From contig NZ_BDCE01000067.1 in NCBI RefSeq assembly GCF_001613345.1, positions 122,774 to 186,773 of the forward strand: 64,000 bases of DNA, given 5' to 3'. Positions 15,704 to 24,834 of this stretch are shown piece by piece. The stretch comes from Nocardia uniformis NBRC 13702. Lineage in GTDB: Bacteria; Actinomycetota; Actinomycetes; Mycobacteriales; Mycobacteriaceae. The notes below the pieces were generated by a model that had not been told where the DNA came from, did no database searches, and saw only the letters and a list, made by a program, of their open reading frames with translations. The first letter of the stretch is position 1. Every line of letters starts with the position of its first letter. A program made the position numbers and the translations under genes.

Positions 15704-15950
15704 CCCTTCGCCATTCCGGCGGAGCCACCCTGTCCTTTCCAGCGGGACACCCTTGTCTCCAGCAGGCTCCCTCGTCAGTCCGGACGGCCGACCCTTCGCC
15801 AGCCCGGCGGGCGACCCTCGTCATTCCGGCGGGCGACCCTCGCCATTCCGGACGGCCCACCCTTCGCCAGCCCGGCGGGCAACCCTCGTCATTCCGGCGG
15901 GCGACCCTCGCCATTCCGGCGGGCAACCCTCGTCATTCCGGACGGCCCAC
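15704..15950. repeat. degenerate 19-23-bp tandem array (about 11 units)
   Basis: Successive units begin CCCT(C/T)G and most contain (T/C)CATTCCGGCGGGC or the variant CCAGCCCGGCGGGC, with lengths of 19-23 bp. The TCATTCCGG motif is also the arm of the dispersed inverted-repeat elements. The array lies between ligA and the downstream GNAT gene. There are no unique spacers, so it is not a CRISPR. Confidence 0.75.
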
Positions 15951-16009
15951 ATCGATGACAGCCGGTCCCATCAAACTGGCGGAAGCCAGGCCCCGTCGTG
16001 TAGCCGGGC

Positions 16010-18148
16010 CTACTCCCCCGCGTCCGGGTCCTTCTCGGCCACATCCGGGTCCTTCTCCGACACGTCCGGACCCCGCACAGCCTCGGGACCGCCTTCGAGC
16101 AGGAGCCGGAAGCCGTCCTCGTCGAGGATAGGGACGCCCAGTTCTTCCGCTTTGGCGGCCTTCGAACCCGGGGCATCGCCGATTACGACGTACGCCGTCT
16201 TCTTGGAGACCGAACTGGCCGCCTTGCCGCCGCGGATCAGGATCGCCTCCTTGGCCCCGTCGCGGGTAAACCCTTGCAGGGAACCGGTTACCACGATGGA
16301 CATACCCTCGAGGTTGCGCTCGATGGACTCGTCGCGTTCATCCTCCATCCGCACGCCCGCGGCCCGCCACTTGTCGACAATCGCGCGGTGCCAGTCGACG
16401 TCGAACCACTCCTTGGCCGCGACGGCAATGGTGGGGCCGACGCCGTCGGTGGCGGCGAGCTCTTCCACCGAGGCTGCCTCGATGCACTCCATACTGGCGA
16501 ACTCGGCGGCCAGGGCGCGCGCGGCGGTCGGGCCGACGTGGCGAATGGACAGGCCCACCAGCACCCGCCACAGCGGCCGGTCCTTGGCGGCTTCCAGATT
16601 GGCGAGCAACCGCTTGCCGTTCTGCGACAGGGTGCCGCTCTTATTGGTGAAAAGCGTTGTGGTGAGCAGTTTTTCCTCGGTGAGATCGAACAGGTCACCC
16701 TCATCGCCGATGGCACCGGATTTGAGCAGATCGATGGCGGCCTCGTAGCCGAGGGCCTCGATATCGAACGCGCCGCGACCGGCCACGTGGAAGACGCGCT
16801 CGCGCAGCTGCGCCGGGCAGTACTGCTGGTTGGGGCAGCGGATATCGGCGTCTCCCTCCTTGGCGGGAGCGAGTTCGGTTCCGCATTCGGGGCAGTGCGT
16901 GGGCATGACGAATTCGCGTTCGCTGCCATCGCGGGCGTCCACCACCGGGCCGAGCACCTCGGGAATGACGTCACCGGCCTTGCGCAACGTAATGGTGTCG
17001 CCGATGAGTACGCCCTTGCGCTTCACTTCGGAGGCATTGTGCAGGGTGGCCATCGCGACGGTGGAGCCCGCCACGGTGACCGGCTCCATGACCGCGAACG
17101 GCGTAACCCGGCCGGTACGACCGACATTCACCTGGATGTCGAGCAGTTTGGTGGTGGCCTCCTCCGGCGGGTACTTGTACGCGATGGCCCAGCGCGGCGC
17201 GCGTGAGGTCGCGCCGAGGCGGCGTTGCAGGGAGAATTCATCGACCTTGATGACCTGGCCGTCGATTTCGTGCTCGATATCGTGGCGGTGTTCACCCCAG
17301 TAGTGGATGCGTTCCACCACCGCGTCGGCACCCTGCACCCGCACGGTGTGCGCGGATACCGGCAGTCCCCAGGCAGCCAGCGCCCGATATGCCTCGTACT
17401 GCGATGTCGGTGCCCAACCGTCCATCCGACCGAAGCCGTGGCAGATCATTCGCAGCTTCCGCCTGGCGGTGACGGCGGGGTCCTTCTGGCGCAGTGATCC
17501 GGCGGCGGTATTGCGCGGATTCGCGTACGGCGGTTTACCTTCCGCGACTATGGCGGCATTGAGCGCCGCGAAATCCTCGAGGGTCATATACGCCTCGCCG
17601 CGCACCTCGAGGAGCTTCGGCACCGGGAATTCGTCGGTGGGCTTCAGGACATGCGGGATATCGTCGATGGTGCGGGCATTGAGGGTGACGTCCTCACCGG
17701 TGCGCCCGTCACCGCGGGTCGCGCCGCGTACCAGTCGGCCATTCTCGTAGACGAGGTTGAGTGCGACGCCATCGATCTTGACCTCGCAGACATAGTGGAT
17801 ATCCGAGCCGGTCTCGGCCGCCGCCTTGCCGACCCACTGGCGCATCTCATCGTCGTTGAAGACATTGTCGAGCGACATCATTCGCTCGAGATGGTCCACC
17901 GGTTGGAATTCGGTGGTGAATCCGCCACCAACCACCTGGGTCGGCGAATCGGGTGTGCGTAGGTCGGGATGGGCCGCTTCGAGGGCCTCCAGGCGTTGGA
18001 ACAGCTCGTCGAATTCCCCATCGGTGACGATGGGTGCGTCCCGGACGTAGTAGCGGAACTGGTGGTCGCGAACCTCCTCCGCCAGTTGCTGCCACTCCAC
18101 GCGCACGTCCCCACTCGCCGGGGTGATCTCCATACCCGATTCGCTCAC
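16010..18148 (-). CDS. ligA: NAD+-dependent DNA ligase
   Basis: 712 residues if GTG 18148 is used; ATG 18133 is another option, and the longer open frame to 18199 is unlikely. Order: Ia domain, adenylation domain with active-site Lys in CEVKIDG (about 124), OB fold, a four-Cys zinc finger (CPECGTE...CPNQQYCPAQL), HhH domain, and a BRCT domain (GMSIVVTGSLQGF...). After the BRCT comes a tail with two near-identical EKDPDV units, an extra beyond the usual LigA end. Seals nicks in replication and repair using NAD+. Confidence 0.96.
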   Translation of the reverse strand: MSESGMEITPASGDVRVEWQQLAEEVRDHQFRYYVRDAPIVTDGEFDELFQRLEALEAAHPDLRTPDSPTQVVGGGFTTEFQPVDHLERMMSLDNVFNDDEMRQWVGKAAAETGSDIHYVCEVKIDGVALNLVYENGRLVRGATRGDGRTGEDVTLNARTIDDIPHVLKPTDEFPVPKLLEVRGEAYMTLEDFAALNAAIVAEGKPPYANPRNTAAGSLRQKDPAVTARRKLRMICHGFGRMDGWAPTSQYEAYRALAAWGLPVSAHTVRVQGADAVVERIHYWGEHRHDIEHEIDGQVIKVDEFSLQRRLGATSRAPRWAIAYKYPPEEATTKLLDIQVNVGRTGRVTPFAVMEPVTVAGSTVAMATLHNASEVKRKGVLIGDTITLRKAGDVIPEVLGPVVDARDGSEREFVMPTHCPECGTELAPAKEGDADIRCPNQQYCPAQLRERVFHVAGRGAFDIEALGYEAAIDLLKSGAIGDEGDLFDLTEEKLLTTTLFTNKSGTLSQNGKRLLANLEAAKDRPLWRVLVGLSIRHVGPTAARALAAEFASMECIEAASVEELAATDGVGPTIAVAAKEWFDVDWHRAIVDKWRAAGVRMEDERDESIERNLEGMSIVVTGSLQGFTRDGAKEAILIRGGKAASSVSKKTAYVVIGDAPGSKAAKAEELGVPILDEDGFRLLLEGGPEAVRGPDVSEKDPDVAEKDPDAGE

Positions 18149-18379
18149 AATAGGCACCCTAGCGGAGCCCACCGACAGCTCGGTGCGACATTCCCGCACG
18201 TCGCGCCGTTATCGCCGTCGAATTGCGACCGGTCGGCACGATGCCCTCCGGGCGTTGCGGAACGGTCGGCCTTCCCCCCGGACAGCGGTTTTCGGACGAA
18301 TCACGGCGCGAGTCGAGACATGAGGGCATTGACAAGCGCACCATGGAAATATCCAAGTGGTTGATTGGAGAACCCGGCG

Positions 18380-18970
18380 GTGGACGGTACCCGCGATCGC
18401 ATTCTCAACGAGGCATTGCGCCTGTTCGCCGAACAGGGCTATGCGGGGACGTCGGTGGCCGCCATTGAGAAGGCGGCCGGTCTCTCACCGCATTCCGGTG
18501 CGCTCTATACCCACTTCGGCTCCAAGGAGCAGGTGCTCGCCGCCGCCGTCGAGCGTGCCGTGGCAGGATCGGAGGGCGCGTTCGCGCTCGCGCCGATTCT
18601 CTCGCTGGGGAATCTGGAGGCCGAGCTGACGCTCATCGCCCGCGGCTCGCTGATGATTCTGCACAGCTGGGGCAACCTGATTCGCGTCATGACCAAGGAG
18701 AGCGAGAAGTTCCCGGCGGTAATGGCACAGGCTCGCGAGCGACTGTTCGCGCCGTCACGCCGGTTTCTCGCCGACTGGTTGGCAGGTAAGGCCGAATCCT
18801 CGGATATCGAACGCGATTTCGAGGCCATCACCACCATCTGGCAGGGAGCGCTCGAAAACTACTGGGCCGCAACCTATCTCTACGACGATCCGCCCTTCGG
18901 CATCGACGACGACCGATTCGTCCGCCAGTGGGTCGACACACTTCGCGCCGCCATCGGCGCGGCACCCTGA
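18380..18970 (+). CDS. TetR-family regulator of the adjacent P450
   Basis: 196 residues from GTG 18380, with GGAG nine bases upstream; an in-frame TTG at 18365 is weaker. HTH: ILNEALRLFAEQGYAGTSVAAIEKAAGLSPHSGALYTHF. The C-terminal domain has a Trp-rich end (IWQGALENYWAATYLY). Only 24 bp precede the P450 gene on the same strand, so the two are probably cotranscribed. Ligand unknown. Confidence 0.87.
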   Translation: MDGTRDRILNEALRLFAEQGYAGTSVAAIEKAAGLSPHSGALYTHFGSKEQVLAAAVERAVAGSEGAFALAPILSLGNLEAELTLIARGSLMILHSWGNLIRVMTKESEKFPAVMAQARERLFAPSRRFLADWLAGKAESSDIERDFEAITTIWQGALENYWAATYLYDDPPFGIDDDRFVRQWVDTLRAAIGAAP

Positions 18971-18994
18971 TCCCCAACCCCAGGGAGGGCCATC

Positions 18995-20233
18995 ATGGCC
19001 GACATCACCACCGCCACATTTGATCTCAATGATCCCGCGGTTATCGCCGACCCGTACCCACACTATCGGTGGCTGCGCGACGAAGCGCCGGTACACCACA
19101 CCAGCGCACCCGATCTGTGGCTCCTCAGCCGCTACGACGATGTGGTCATGGCGCTTCGCGACAATGTGCGCTTCTCCTCCGATCTCTATGCGGCGGAGGA
19201 CTTCTCGGACAATCCATTCAATCCGGGACAACAGCTGCCACGCTGGGTGACCTGGCTGGTCAATCGATTGCCGCCCGTGCGAACCCTGCTCACCAGCGAC
19301 CCGCCACAGCACACCCGGTTCCGCAAGAAGGTGAGCCGCGCCTTCGCACCGCGCCGAATGTCGGCCCTGGAACCGCGTATTCGCGAAATCACCGAGGGTC
19401 TGGTGGCCGAGCTCCTCGCCCGCGCGGCACGGGGCGAACGGGTGGATCTGGTGCGCGACCTGGCCGGACCACTGCCGACCGTGGTGATCGCCGAACTCCT
19501 GGGCATTCCGGCCGAACGGAGAGACGATTTCAAGCGCTGGTCGGACGATCTCACCGACGGCCTGCTCACCGGCGGCAATACCCGCCGCATGGTCACCAGC
19601 GCCATTGCCATCAGAGTCTTCTTCGGCCGCACCATCCGCCGCCGTCGACGGCACCCGGGCGATGACCTGATCAGTCTCCTGATCACCCCCGACGCCGATG
19701 GCAGGCTGAATCTCTTCGATCTGGTCAACTTCTGCATCCTGCTGCTGGTGGGCGGTCATGAGACCACCACCAATCTGATCTCCAATGCCGTTCTCGCACT
19801 GCTGGATCGGCCGGACCTGTGGCAGCAGCTCACCGAGGATCCGGCGGGTGCGGCGACCGTTGTCGAGGAGGCGCTTCGCTACGACGGTCCCGCGCAGAAT
19901 CTGCTGCGCATCACCACAACCGACGTCACCCTGCACGGCGTGACAATTCCCGCCGGGGCCCGAGTGCTACCCCTGCTCGGCTCCGCGAACCGCGATCCCC
20001 GGCACTGGGACTCCCCCGACGATTTCCGGCTGGACCGAAACCGCAACGACCACATCGCCTTCGGCATCGGAATCCACTACTGCATAGCCAATGCGCTGGC
20101 TCGAATGGAGGCCGCGATCGCCCTCGAAATTCTGGCGGCCCGGGTGCCCGGCCTCACCCGCGCGGGCGAGCCGGTCCGCATCCCCAGCCCCGTCCTGCGC
20201 GGGCTGCGCTCGCTGCCGATGAATACCCGCTGA
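18995..20233 (+). CDS. cytochrome P450
   Basis: 412 residues, typical soluble bacterial P450 length. I-helix oxygen-binding motif GGHETTTN (253-260), ExxR in EEALR (292-295), heme-binding FGIGIHYCIA with axial Cys363 and His361 two before it. The start has GGGAGGGCC just upstream. Catalyses NAD(P)H-linked monooxygenation; substrate not inferable. No ferredoxin or ferredoxin reductase gene is adjacent. Lies between a TetR gene and an F420-type PPOX gene. Confidence 0.95.
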   Translation: MADITTATFDLNDPAVIADPYPHYRWLRDEAPVHHTSAPDLWLLSRYDDVVMALRDNVRFSSDLYAAEDFSDNPFNPGQQLPRWVTWLVNRLPPVRTLLTSDPPQHTRFRKKVSRAFAPRRMSALEPRIREITEGLVAELLARAARGERVDLVRDLAGPLPTVVIAELLGIPAERRDDFKRWSDDLTDGLLTGGNTRRMVTSAIAIRVFFGRTIRRRRRHPGDDLISLLITPDADGRLNLFDLVNFCILLLVGGHETTTNLISNAVLALLDRPDLWQQLTEDPAGAATVVEEALRYDGPAQNLLRITTTDVTLHGVTIPAGARVLPLLGSANRDPRHWDSPDDFRLDRNRNDHIAFGIGIHYCIANALARMEAAIALEILAARVPGLTRAGEPVRIPSPVLRGLRSLPMNTR

Positions 20234-20284
20234 GAACCGCCCACCTCTGGGAACACCGGTCCCAGGGGTGGGGTTGCACGGCTT

Positions 20285-20704
20285 ATGGATATAGCGACCG
20301 CCGTCACCTTCGCGCGCACTCACCAGCAGTCCGTCCTCGCGACCATTCGCAAGGACACCCGTCCCCAGCTGTCGAATGTGGCGCACTGGGTCACCGACGA
20401 CGGTGTCATCCGCATCTCCATTACCGCCGACCGGGCGAAATACCACAATCTGCGCCGTGAACCGTGGGCCGCGATACACGTGACCCAGGATGATTTCTGG
20501 GCCTACGCGGTGCTGGAGGGCACGGCGGAGCTGTCACCGGTGGCGGCCGATCCCGATGATGCGACGGTCGAGGAATTGATCGCCTATTACCGCGCTCTCA
20601 GCGGCGAGCACCCGGACTGGGACGACTACCGCCGTGCCATGGTGGCCGATCGGCGCGCCGTGGTGCGGATTACACCGAACCGGGTCTACGGCATGCTGCC
20701 CTGA
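20285..20704 (+). CDS. PPOX-class F420-dependent oxidoreductase
   Basis: 139 residues with the split-barrel flavin/F420 fold: ATIRKDTRPQLSNVAHW, VIRISITADRAKYHNLRR, AAIHVTQDDFWAYAVLEGTAEL, ending VRITPNRVYGML. This pattern fits the actinobacterial F420-using members of the pyridoxamine-phosphate-oxidase superfamily. Located 51 bp after the P450, so perhaps part of the same operon. Substrate unknown. Confidence 0.82.
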   Translation: MDIATAVTFARTHQQSVLATIRKDTRPQLSNVAHWVTDDGVIRISITADRAKYHNLRREPWAAIHVTQDDFWAYAVLEGTAELSPVAADPDDATVEELIAYYRALSGEHPDWDDYRRAMVADRRAVVRITPNRVYGMLP

Positions 20705-20733
20705 GGGCGCGAGCGGGTCACCGAATTCGAAAG

Positions 20734-21534
20734 TTACTCCGCGCTTTCGGGTTCCGGCAGGGTCGCACCGGTTTCCAGCAGCGTCTTGAGGCTGGAGAGG
20801 ATGGCGGGCCAGCCATTGCGCACACCGTCGAGCATGACGCTGTCGGGGCCGAAGCCGTCGTGGATGACGGTGAGTTTCACGGTCTCACCGTGGGGTTCGA
20901 TGTCGAAGGTGACCTTCGAACGGGGTTCGGCGGCCATCTTCGCGACCTCGTCCGGGCTGAATTCGAACTGCTCACCGAAGGCCTGGTCGACCGAGTGCCA
21001 GGTGTAGGACAGCCGGCGGTAGGGCTCCGATTCCAGGACCACCTGTTCGGGATCCTTACTCACCCAGCCGAATTGCTCCCACACCATGGGCGAGCCGGGC
21101 TGCCAATCGGTATCGAAGATGGCACCCCAGTAGCGGATGGTGAATGCCGGGTCGGTCAGGGCCACCCACAGCTCTTCGGGCGTGGTCTTGATGTAGGTGG
21201 TGTAGACGAATTCTTCCGTGCTCATGGTCGCGCTCTCCAATGCGGTTTTGAGGTCGGCGAGTACACGTACCCGCCCGCGGTCGTAGCGGTGGATCCAGCG
21301 GTCGGCAATGGCATTGACGGGTTCGGCATTGAGGTAGTGCAGTTTTTCGCGGCCGTGGCGGCGGGTGGTCACCAGATTGGCCGCCTCCAGGACCGCCAGA
21401 TGCTTACTCACCGCCTGGCGGGTCATCTCCAGCCCTTCGCACAGCTCCCGCAGGGTCTGACCATTGCGTTCGTTGAGACTGTCGAGCAGGCGGCGGCGAC
21501 TCGGGTCGGCCAATGCCCGGAACACCTCGTCCAT
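20734..21534 (-). CDS. ArsR-family HTH fused to SRPBCC (AHSA1) domain
   Basis: 266 residues. The N-terminal winged helix (about 1-95: FRALADPSRRRLLDSL, LTRRELCEGL-like segment, MTRQAVSKHLAVLEAANLV) has no obvious metal-binding Cys pair. A START/SRPBCC domain follows (from about 105: EEFVYTTYIKTTPEELW, through HDGFG and GWPAILSSLKTLLE). Elsewhere these two modules are commonly neighbouring genes; here they form one polypeptide, so the hydrophobic pocket may act as the ligand sensor. Twin palindromes lie directly upstream. Divergent from the AAA ATPase gene. Confidence 0.88.
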   Translation of the reverse strand: MDEVFRALADPSRRRLLDSLNERNGQTLRELCEGLEMTRQAVSKHLAVLEAANLVTTRRHGREKLHYLNAEPVNAIADRWIHRYDRGRVRVLADLKTALESATMSTEEFVYTTYIKTTPEELWVALTDPAFTIRYWGAIFDTDWQPGSPMVWEQFGWVSKDPEQVVLESEPYRRLSYTWHSVDQAFGEQFEFSPDEVAKMAAEPRSKVTFDIEPHGETVKLTVIHDGFGPDSVMLDGVRNGWPAILSSLKTLLETGATLPEPESAE

Positions 21535-21549
21535 GCCTCACCTCCATAG

Positions 21550-21595
21550 GCAACCCAATGGTTGCACAACTCAGCTTAGGCAACCATTTGGTTGC
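21550..21595. promoter_or_regulatory. twin ArsR-type operators GCAACC-N4-GGTTGC
   Basis: Two perfect 6-bp-arm palindromes at 21550-21565 (spacer CAAT) and 21580-21595 (spacer ATTT), centres 30 bp apart, about three helical turns. They lie between the divergent ArsR-SRPBCC start (21534) and the AAA ATPase start (21637), so one regulator could control both. Confidence 0.75.
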
Positions 21596-21636
21596 ATGTC
21601 AACCCGCGCTCGCGCATTGCGTCGCCTACCGGCAGG

Positions 21637-22890
21637 ATGACCATCGTGTTGCGCAGCTTTCAGGTGACGAACCACAGGTCCCTCGCCGAACCCCAGGAAT
21701 TGCGGCTCACCCGCGGTAGCGGGCCGGTCGCCGTTCCGGTGACCGCCGTGCACGGGTCGGCCGCCACCGGGAAGACCAGCCTGATCGACGCGCTCTGGCA
21801 TATGCGCGACGCGGTGCTGAACTCGGTCAGCGGGTGGGATCCCTATGCCGGGCCGGGCCGTACCCCACATCTCGGATTCACCGCGCAGCCAACGGAATTC
21901 GTGGCCAATTTCGTCGCCGAGGGCTGTCCGTACACCTACGGCTTCCGGCTCGACAATGCCGATGTCACCGCCGAATGGCTGCATACCCATCCGCACCACC
22001 GCAAACGGATCGTCTTCGAACGGTCGGGCGAGGATATTCGGATCGGCCCGCTGTTCGAGGCCGCCCGCTTCGGTATCGGTGCCCTGGTGCCCCTGGTGCG
22101 CCCGAATGCCCTGCTACTCAGCCTGTCCGGGCAGCTGTACGCCGAGGCGCTGGTCCCCGCCTACCGCTGGTTCCAGTCACTGCTGGAAGTACAACGCGGG
22201 CAACAGGATCCGCACGCCGTCGCACACCGCCTCGGCAGTCACGTCTCCCGCTCCACCGAGCACGCCGCCCGCCTGCTCACCCTGCTGCGCTCCGCCGAAT
22301 TCGGCATCACCGATCTGCTGATTCCCGAGAACGACCCGATGTACGCCGACTACCTGCGTGATCTCGACAACGATATCGCCACCACCGCAAAGGAAGTCGA
22401 CGCCGCCACCTCCTCCCCCGCCCGCGCCGAGGTACTGCTGCGCGACCACGGCCTCACCATCACCGTGCTACAGCGCGAACTGGCCAACCTGACCGCCGCC
22501 CGCGACGCCCTCTACTCCCGCATGGTGGCCCGCCGCGGCGTCGGCCTGGGCCTGGTCCACGAGGGCATCGATACGGCCTTCGATATCACCGACGAATCCA
22601 CCGCCACCGTCGCCCTGCTGCGCCTGCTGCCACCCATTCTCGACACCCTCGACACCGGTGGCGTACTGGCCGTCGACGATATCGACACCCACCTCACCGG
22701 CGACGCCGCCGACCGCCTCATCCAGCTCTTCCAGAACCCCGAGACCAACACCCAGGGCGCACAACTGATCTTCACCACCGGAAACCGCGCCCTCATCGAC
22801 CGCGGCAACGGCCGCTCCCAATCCAAGCGCACCACGGTCTGGCAGCTCCGCCGCAACGACCACGGCGCCACCGAACTGACCGCCCGCTGA
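21637..22890 (+). CDS. AAA-family (AAA15/OLD-like) ATPase
   Basis: 417 residues from ATG 21637; GGCAGG is close upstream. An upstream frame to 21592 overlaps the operator and is rejected. N-terminal RSFQVTNHRSL segment, Walker A GSAATGKT (40-47), a helical middle region, and a Walker B-like GVLAVDDIDTHLTGD, followed by QLIFTTGNRALID. The layout resembles SMC/ABC-like AAA ATPases of which some act in phage defence (for example with RloB- or TOPRIM-type partners). No nuclease domain or toxin neighbour is evident, so a role is not assigned. The next gene follows after 29 bp. Confidence 0.75.
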   Translation: MTIVLRSFQVTNHRSLAEPQELRLTRGSGPVAVPVTAVHGSAATGKTSLIDALWHMRDAVLNSVSGWDPYAGPGRTPHLGFTAQPTEFVANFVAEGCPYTYGFRLDNADVTAEWLHTHPHHRKRIVFERSGEDIRIGPLFEAARFGIGALVPLVRPNALLLSLSGQLYAEALVPAYRWFQSLLEVQRGQQDPHAVAHRLGSHVSRSTEHAARLLTLLRSAEFGITDLLIPENDPMYADYLRDLDNDIATTAKEVDAATSSPARAEVLLRDHGLTITVLQRELANLTAARDALYSRMVARRGVGLGLVHEGIDTAFDITDESTATVALLRLLPPILDTLDTGGVLAVDDIDTHLTGDAADRLIQLFQNPETNTQGAQLIFTTGNRALIDRGNGRSQSKRTTVWQLRRNDHGATELTAR

Positions 22891-22919
22891 CCGCACCCCC
22901 GGCACGCTAGCCTGAGTGC

Positions 22920-23288
22920 ATGGGCATGCTGGTACAACTCATGTTCGTGCTGATGATGGCCACGGCGCTCGTCCTGGCCATCGGCTACTTCTGGCGCGGG
23001 CGCAACCCTTTCAGCGGGCGTGGCGAACAAGAGTCCGGGACGCTGTACGTCACCGGCATCAGCCCGCGCCCCGAAGCACTCGACGATCAGTACGTCACCA
23101 TCACCGGCAATATCTCCGGACCGAGCCTGGTCGCGTACGAGGCCTACGGACGCTTCGTCTGGGATGTGAACCGTTGGCCGTATGTGGGCGAGCAGATCCC
23201 GGTCCTCTACCCCTCCGGTAAGCCGCAACACTGGTTCCCCGACCATCCGGGTGCGCGCCGGGGAACGGGGTCACCCTTCCACGGCTGA
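22920..23288 (+). CDS. small membrane-anchored protein, unknown function
   Basis: 122 residues. One N-terminal membrane segment (MLVQLMFVLMMATALVLAIGY) is followed by a soluble part with GTLYVTGISPRP, YVTITGNISGPSL and a Trp/Pro-rich end. The soluble part could be a small beta-rich domain. Starts 29 bp after the AAA ATPase, same strand, so possibly cotranscribed. Convergent with the methyltransferase gene (2-bp gap). Family not recognised. Confidence 0.65.
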   Translation: MGMLVQLMFVLMMATALVLAIGYFWRGRNPFSGRGEQESGTLYVTGISPRPEALDDQYVTITGNISGPSLVAYEAYGRFVWDVNRWPYVGEQIPVLYPSGKPQHWFPDHPGARRGTGSPFHG

Positions 23289-23290
23289 CG

Positions 23291-24136
23291 TCAGCGACGG
23301 ACCGCCCGAATGAATCCGACACCCGGATCGTGCACGGCAGCCTCTGGTCGATCGATGGCTGCTACGAGATCGTCCCAACCGAAAAACTCGGTACTCCAAC
23401 CATTCTCGTCGAACCAGACTTCGATATCCGGGCCGAGACCACCGGGCAAGCGAGGCGGGGCGTCATCGCCGGAAACCAAGCGGTGGAGTTCGGCATACCG
23501 GCCACTGTTCACCTCGGTGGTGAATCGTCCGGCACCGAAATTGCTTCCCGGAGCGGACAGTTCGGTGATGATGGCCGCCGCCCGCAAAGCTTCCTCAGCG
23601 GACAGATAGCCCAGCACCCCCTCGTCCACCCAGAGCGTTGGCTGATCGACGCGGAATCCCTGCGCAATAAGGGTTTCCGCCCACTCGTCGCGTAGATCCA
23701 CGGCTACGACCTGCCGTTCACACCGAGGACGCGCCTCAGCCTTCCGCAGCACAGGTTCCTTGAACCCGAATGTCTCCGGGAGATCGACCTCGAAGATCCG
23801 TGTCTGCGCGGGCCACTCCATGCGAAACGCGCGAGTATCCAGGCCCGCCCCGATCAACACGATCTGCCGAATCCCCTGACCAACCGCCTCCCGGACCCGA
23901 TCATCAACCAGCCGGACCCCGACGGTCCGCCCCTCGTAGAACTGGCCGGACAGCGCGTCCACCCGCTCCCACCGCTCCGCCGTGAACCCCTCCCGCGCCG
24001 CATCGACGAACCACTGCGCCAAGGGGTCGTCATATAGGCGATCAGTCCGTGCGGATTCGCGTGCCCGGATCACAGCCACTCCGATCGCGGTCATTGCCAC
24101 CCCCGCAACCGGGACTCGCGTCGATGCTTCATCCAT
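23291..24136 (-). CDS. class I SAM-dependent methyltransferase (LCMT/PPM1-like, TIGR00027 type)
   Basis: 281 residues from ATG 24136, with GGAGGGGAGGG upstream. Features typical of this actinobacterial group: TAIGVAVIRARES, RLYDDPLAQWFVD, the SAM-binding IVLIGAGLDTRAFR, FEVDLPETFGFKE, and LWVDEGVLGYLS. Methylates a carboxyl or similar group on an unknown, possibly polyketide-like, substrate. Divergent from the TetR gene at 24244, with a palindrome between. Confidence 0.85.
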   Translation of the reverse strand: MDEASTRVPVAGVAMTAIGVAVIRARESARTDRLYDDPLAQWFVDAAREGFTAERWERVDALSGQFYEGRTVGVRLVDDRVREAVGQGIRQIVLIGAGLDTRAFRMEWPAQTRIFEVDLPETFGFKEPVLRKAEARPRCERQVVAVDLRDEWAETLIAQGFRVDQPTLWVDEGVLGYLSAEEALRAAAIITELSAPGSNFGAGRFTTEVNSGRYAELHRLVSGDDAPPRLPGGLGPDIEVWFDENGWSTEFFGWDDLVAAIDRPEAAVHDPGVGFIRAVRR

Positions 24137-24158
24137 AACGCCCTCCCCTCCGAGCAAC

Positions 24159-24180
24159 TAACTTGCCGCCCGGCTAGTAA
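24159..24180. promoter_or_regulatory. imperfect palindrome, candidate TetR operator
   Basis: TAACTTGCCG-CC-CGGCTAGTAA, 8 of 10 arm positions complementary, between the divergent methyltransferase and TetR starts. Confidence 0.5.
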
Positions 24181-24243
24181 TCTCACTCGAACTGGGACGC
24201 TAGGCTCCTACCGGCCGGTCGTCAAGCACTACGGAAGGATTCG

Positions 24244-24798
24244 ATGGACGGGCGTCGCAGCGATACGCGGGAGCGAATCCGTTCCGTGGCAATGGAATTG
24301 TTCTCCGAACGTGGTTACGAGAGGACCTCGCTGCGGGAGATCGCCGACCGCCTCGGCGTCACCAAGGCCGCCGTCTACTACCACTTCCGCACCAAGGAAG
24401 ACATCGTGGTCAGCCTCTCCGAGGACCTGCGCCGCGGCATTGACGAGATCGTCAACTGGGCGCAATCCACGCCGCCCGGATCCGAACGGGCCCGGGAGAT
24501 CCTCACCCGCTATGGCGCACTGCTCCACGGCCTCGGTTCCGACATGGTCCGGTTCTGGCACGAAAACCAGCCCGCCTTCCGCGATCTCGGCTTCGGCACC
24601 AGCCTGCGCTACCAGTTTCGCACGCTGGGCGATCTCATGACCGAACCCGAAAGCGAACCCCTCGCCATCTTCCACGCACGGCAGGCGCTGCTCGCCATCA
24701 GTTGGAGCGTCTCGATGATGGGGGACCTACCCCTCACCGATGAGCAGCGCTACGCGGCGGCCACACGCATCGCGGCGGGTATCCTCGCCAAGAGCTGA
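24244..24798 (+). CDS. TetR-family regulator
   Basis: 184 residues. HTH region RERIRSVAMELFSERGYERTSL...IADRLGVTKAAVYYHF is canonical. The C-terminal domain (about 80-184) is of the type often found next to methyltransferases and transporters. GGAAGG lies close to the start. Probably represses the divergent methyltransferase and itself through the palindrome at 24159-24180. Confidence 0.88.
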   Translation: MDGRRSDTRERIRSVAMELFSERGYERTSLREIADRLGVTKAAVYYHFRTKEDIVVSLSEDLRRGIDEIVNWAQSTPPGSERAREILTRYGALLHGLGSDMVRFWHENQPAFRDLGFGTSLRYQFRTLGDLMTEPESEPLAIFHARQALLAISWSVSMMGDLPLTDEQRYAAATRIAAGILAKS

Positions 24799-24834
24799 AG
24801 CCGCTACAGAGCGGCGGCCTGGCGGAGTGGGCTG

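Noticed and set aside
15704..15950. 19-23-bp array as a CRISPR
   Set aside because: Units abut without spacers and vary internally; it is a degenerate satellite.
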